A stretch of DNA of 64,000 nucleotides from Opitutaceae bacterium (GTDB lineage Bacteria; Verrucomicrobiota; Verrucomicrobiia; Opitutales; Opitutaceae). A program made the translations under genes and the position numbers. Shown here piece by piece: positions 63,483-64,000 of this stretch (position 1 is its first letter; each line of letters begins with the position of its first letter). The notes under the pieces were generated by a model that saw only the letters and a program-made list of their open reading frames with translations, was not told the origin of the DNA and ran no database searches. The DNA lies in NCBI GenBank assembly GCA_016794625.1, contig JAEUGY010000018.1:124001-188000 (forward strand), in the 5' to 3' direction.

Positions 63483-64000
63483 CTCCGCACACAAACCGAC
63501 TGCTCCCGGTGAGGACCCGCTGCGGCCTCACGCCTATGATGGCATCCAGGAATACGACAAGCGCCTGCCGAACTGGTGGCTGCTGACCTTCTACGCCACG
63601 ATCGTTTTCTGGATCGGCTATTGGCTCTACATGCAACAAACCGGTCTGGCGGTCGGCGACGGCAAGTTGATCGACGAGCACATGGCCCGGGTGGAAGCAG
63701 TCAAGCTGGCCGCAAATGCGGCACTCGATGATGCCACGCTGTGGAAGATGAGCCGCAACCCCGTCTTCACCGAGGCGGGCAAGGCGACTTTCAATACGAT
63801 CTGTGCCAGCTGCCACCATGTCGCCCTGACCGGCGGCATCGGTGCGAATCTGGTCGACGCCACCTGGATCCACGGATCCCAGCCCGCGAATCTGATGAAG
63901 GTGGTGAACGAGGGCGTGCTCGCCAAGGGCATGCCCGCCTGGGGCCCCGTGCTCGGCACCAAGAAAGTCTCCGAGGCCGTGGCGTACGTGCTCAGTTACC
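63469..64000 (+). CDS. ccoP: cbb3 oxidase c-type subunit CcoP, 3' end cut by window
   Basis: 177 codons visible; the stop lies outside the window. The N-terminus DGIQEYDKRLPNWWLLTFYATIVFWIGYW is the classic CcoP start with its membrane anchor (residues ~37-55). One c-heme site is visible, CASCHH (C112, C115, H116), in a domain that continues with GIGANLVDATWIHGSQP and a probable Met ligand in GMPAWGP. Typical CcoP has two heme domains; the first ~110 residues carry none, so this may be the single-heme form found in several phyla, unless a second domain lies beyond 64000. Its start overlaps ccoQ by 14 bp. Confidence 0.88.
   Translation, partial: MTPPDSAHKPTAPGEDPLRPHAYDGIQEYDKRLPNWWLLTFYATIVFWIGYWLYMQQTGLAVGDGKLIDEHMARVEAVKLAANAALDDATLWKMSRNPVFTEAGKATFNTICASCHHVALTGGIGANLVDATWIHGSQPANLMKVVNEGVLAKGMPAWGPVLGTKKVSEAVAYVLSY

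Overview
This GC-rich window (roughly two thirds G+C) reads as a chromosome segment of a verrucomicrobial bacterium, most likely an Opitutaceae relative. The support is a PVC-type membrane-bound heme protein, long beta-rich surface proteins ending in paired copies of a roughly 110-residue C-terminal module, a planctomycete/verrucomicrobial style MoxR-DUF58-BatA operon, and an L-rhamnose isomerase, all next to ordinary core genes (secA, lnt, mdh, DAHP synthase, galK). Family assignments come from motifs and recalled homology; no search was run. I see no rRNA genes, CRISPR array, prophage or intact insertion sequence.

Layout. 1-6 kb: the start of a DUF2238/YjdF membrane protein, a Tat-exported Gfo/Idh/MocA oxidoreductase, and a minus-strand pair made of a secreted YHYH protein and an MbnP-MbnH fusion (copper-binding domain joined to a di-heme peroxidase). 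6.6-13.9 kb: one giant secreted protein with a metzincin-like protease domain and many Ig, PPC-like and CBM-like modules. 14-25 kb: core metabolism and export (mdh, DAHP synthase, UDP-xylose synthase, secA, lnt, rhamnose isomerase, a PLP aminotransferase). The aminotransferase is preceded by what looks like a leader-peptide attenuator. 25-33 kb: a DUF3185 protein, a 6-phosphofructokinase, a large PVC heme protein, a small exported protein, a HupE/UreJ-like membrane protein and an RraA-like protein. 33-48.6 kb: a 15-kb operon (TPR metallopeptidase, DUF4159, MoxR AAA ATPase, DUF58, BatA-like, a giant coiled-coil protein, a VWA/GATase-like protein, a legumain/caspase-fold protein), mostly with 1-4 bp overlaps. 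48.9-54 kb: YgfZ-like protein, small protein, galactokinase, PPi-type phosphofructokinase, formylglycine-generating enzyme. 54-60 kb: NAD-dependent epimerase, Tat-exported alpha-toroid-like protein, four-helix-bundle (IVP-like) protein carrying a minisatellite, tRNA-Leu(CAA), PocR-AraC regulator, a Cys-motif protein. 60-64 kb: hibernation factor and a cbb3 oxidase operon (CcoS-like, fused CcoN-CcoO, CcoQ, CcoP cut by the window end).

The gaps between genes hold a dispersed family of palindromic elements. Full copies are about 115-140 bp, end in inverted copies of a TCCGTTGGAGG-type sequence, and carry consecutive hairpins whose stems covary. They are the strongest structure not explained by genes. 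Other observations worth a second look are the MbnP-MbnH fusion next to YHYH, the valine-rich leader plus terminator before the aminotransferase, and the MoxR operon ending in a caspase-fold protein without its catalytic cysteine.
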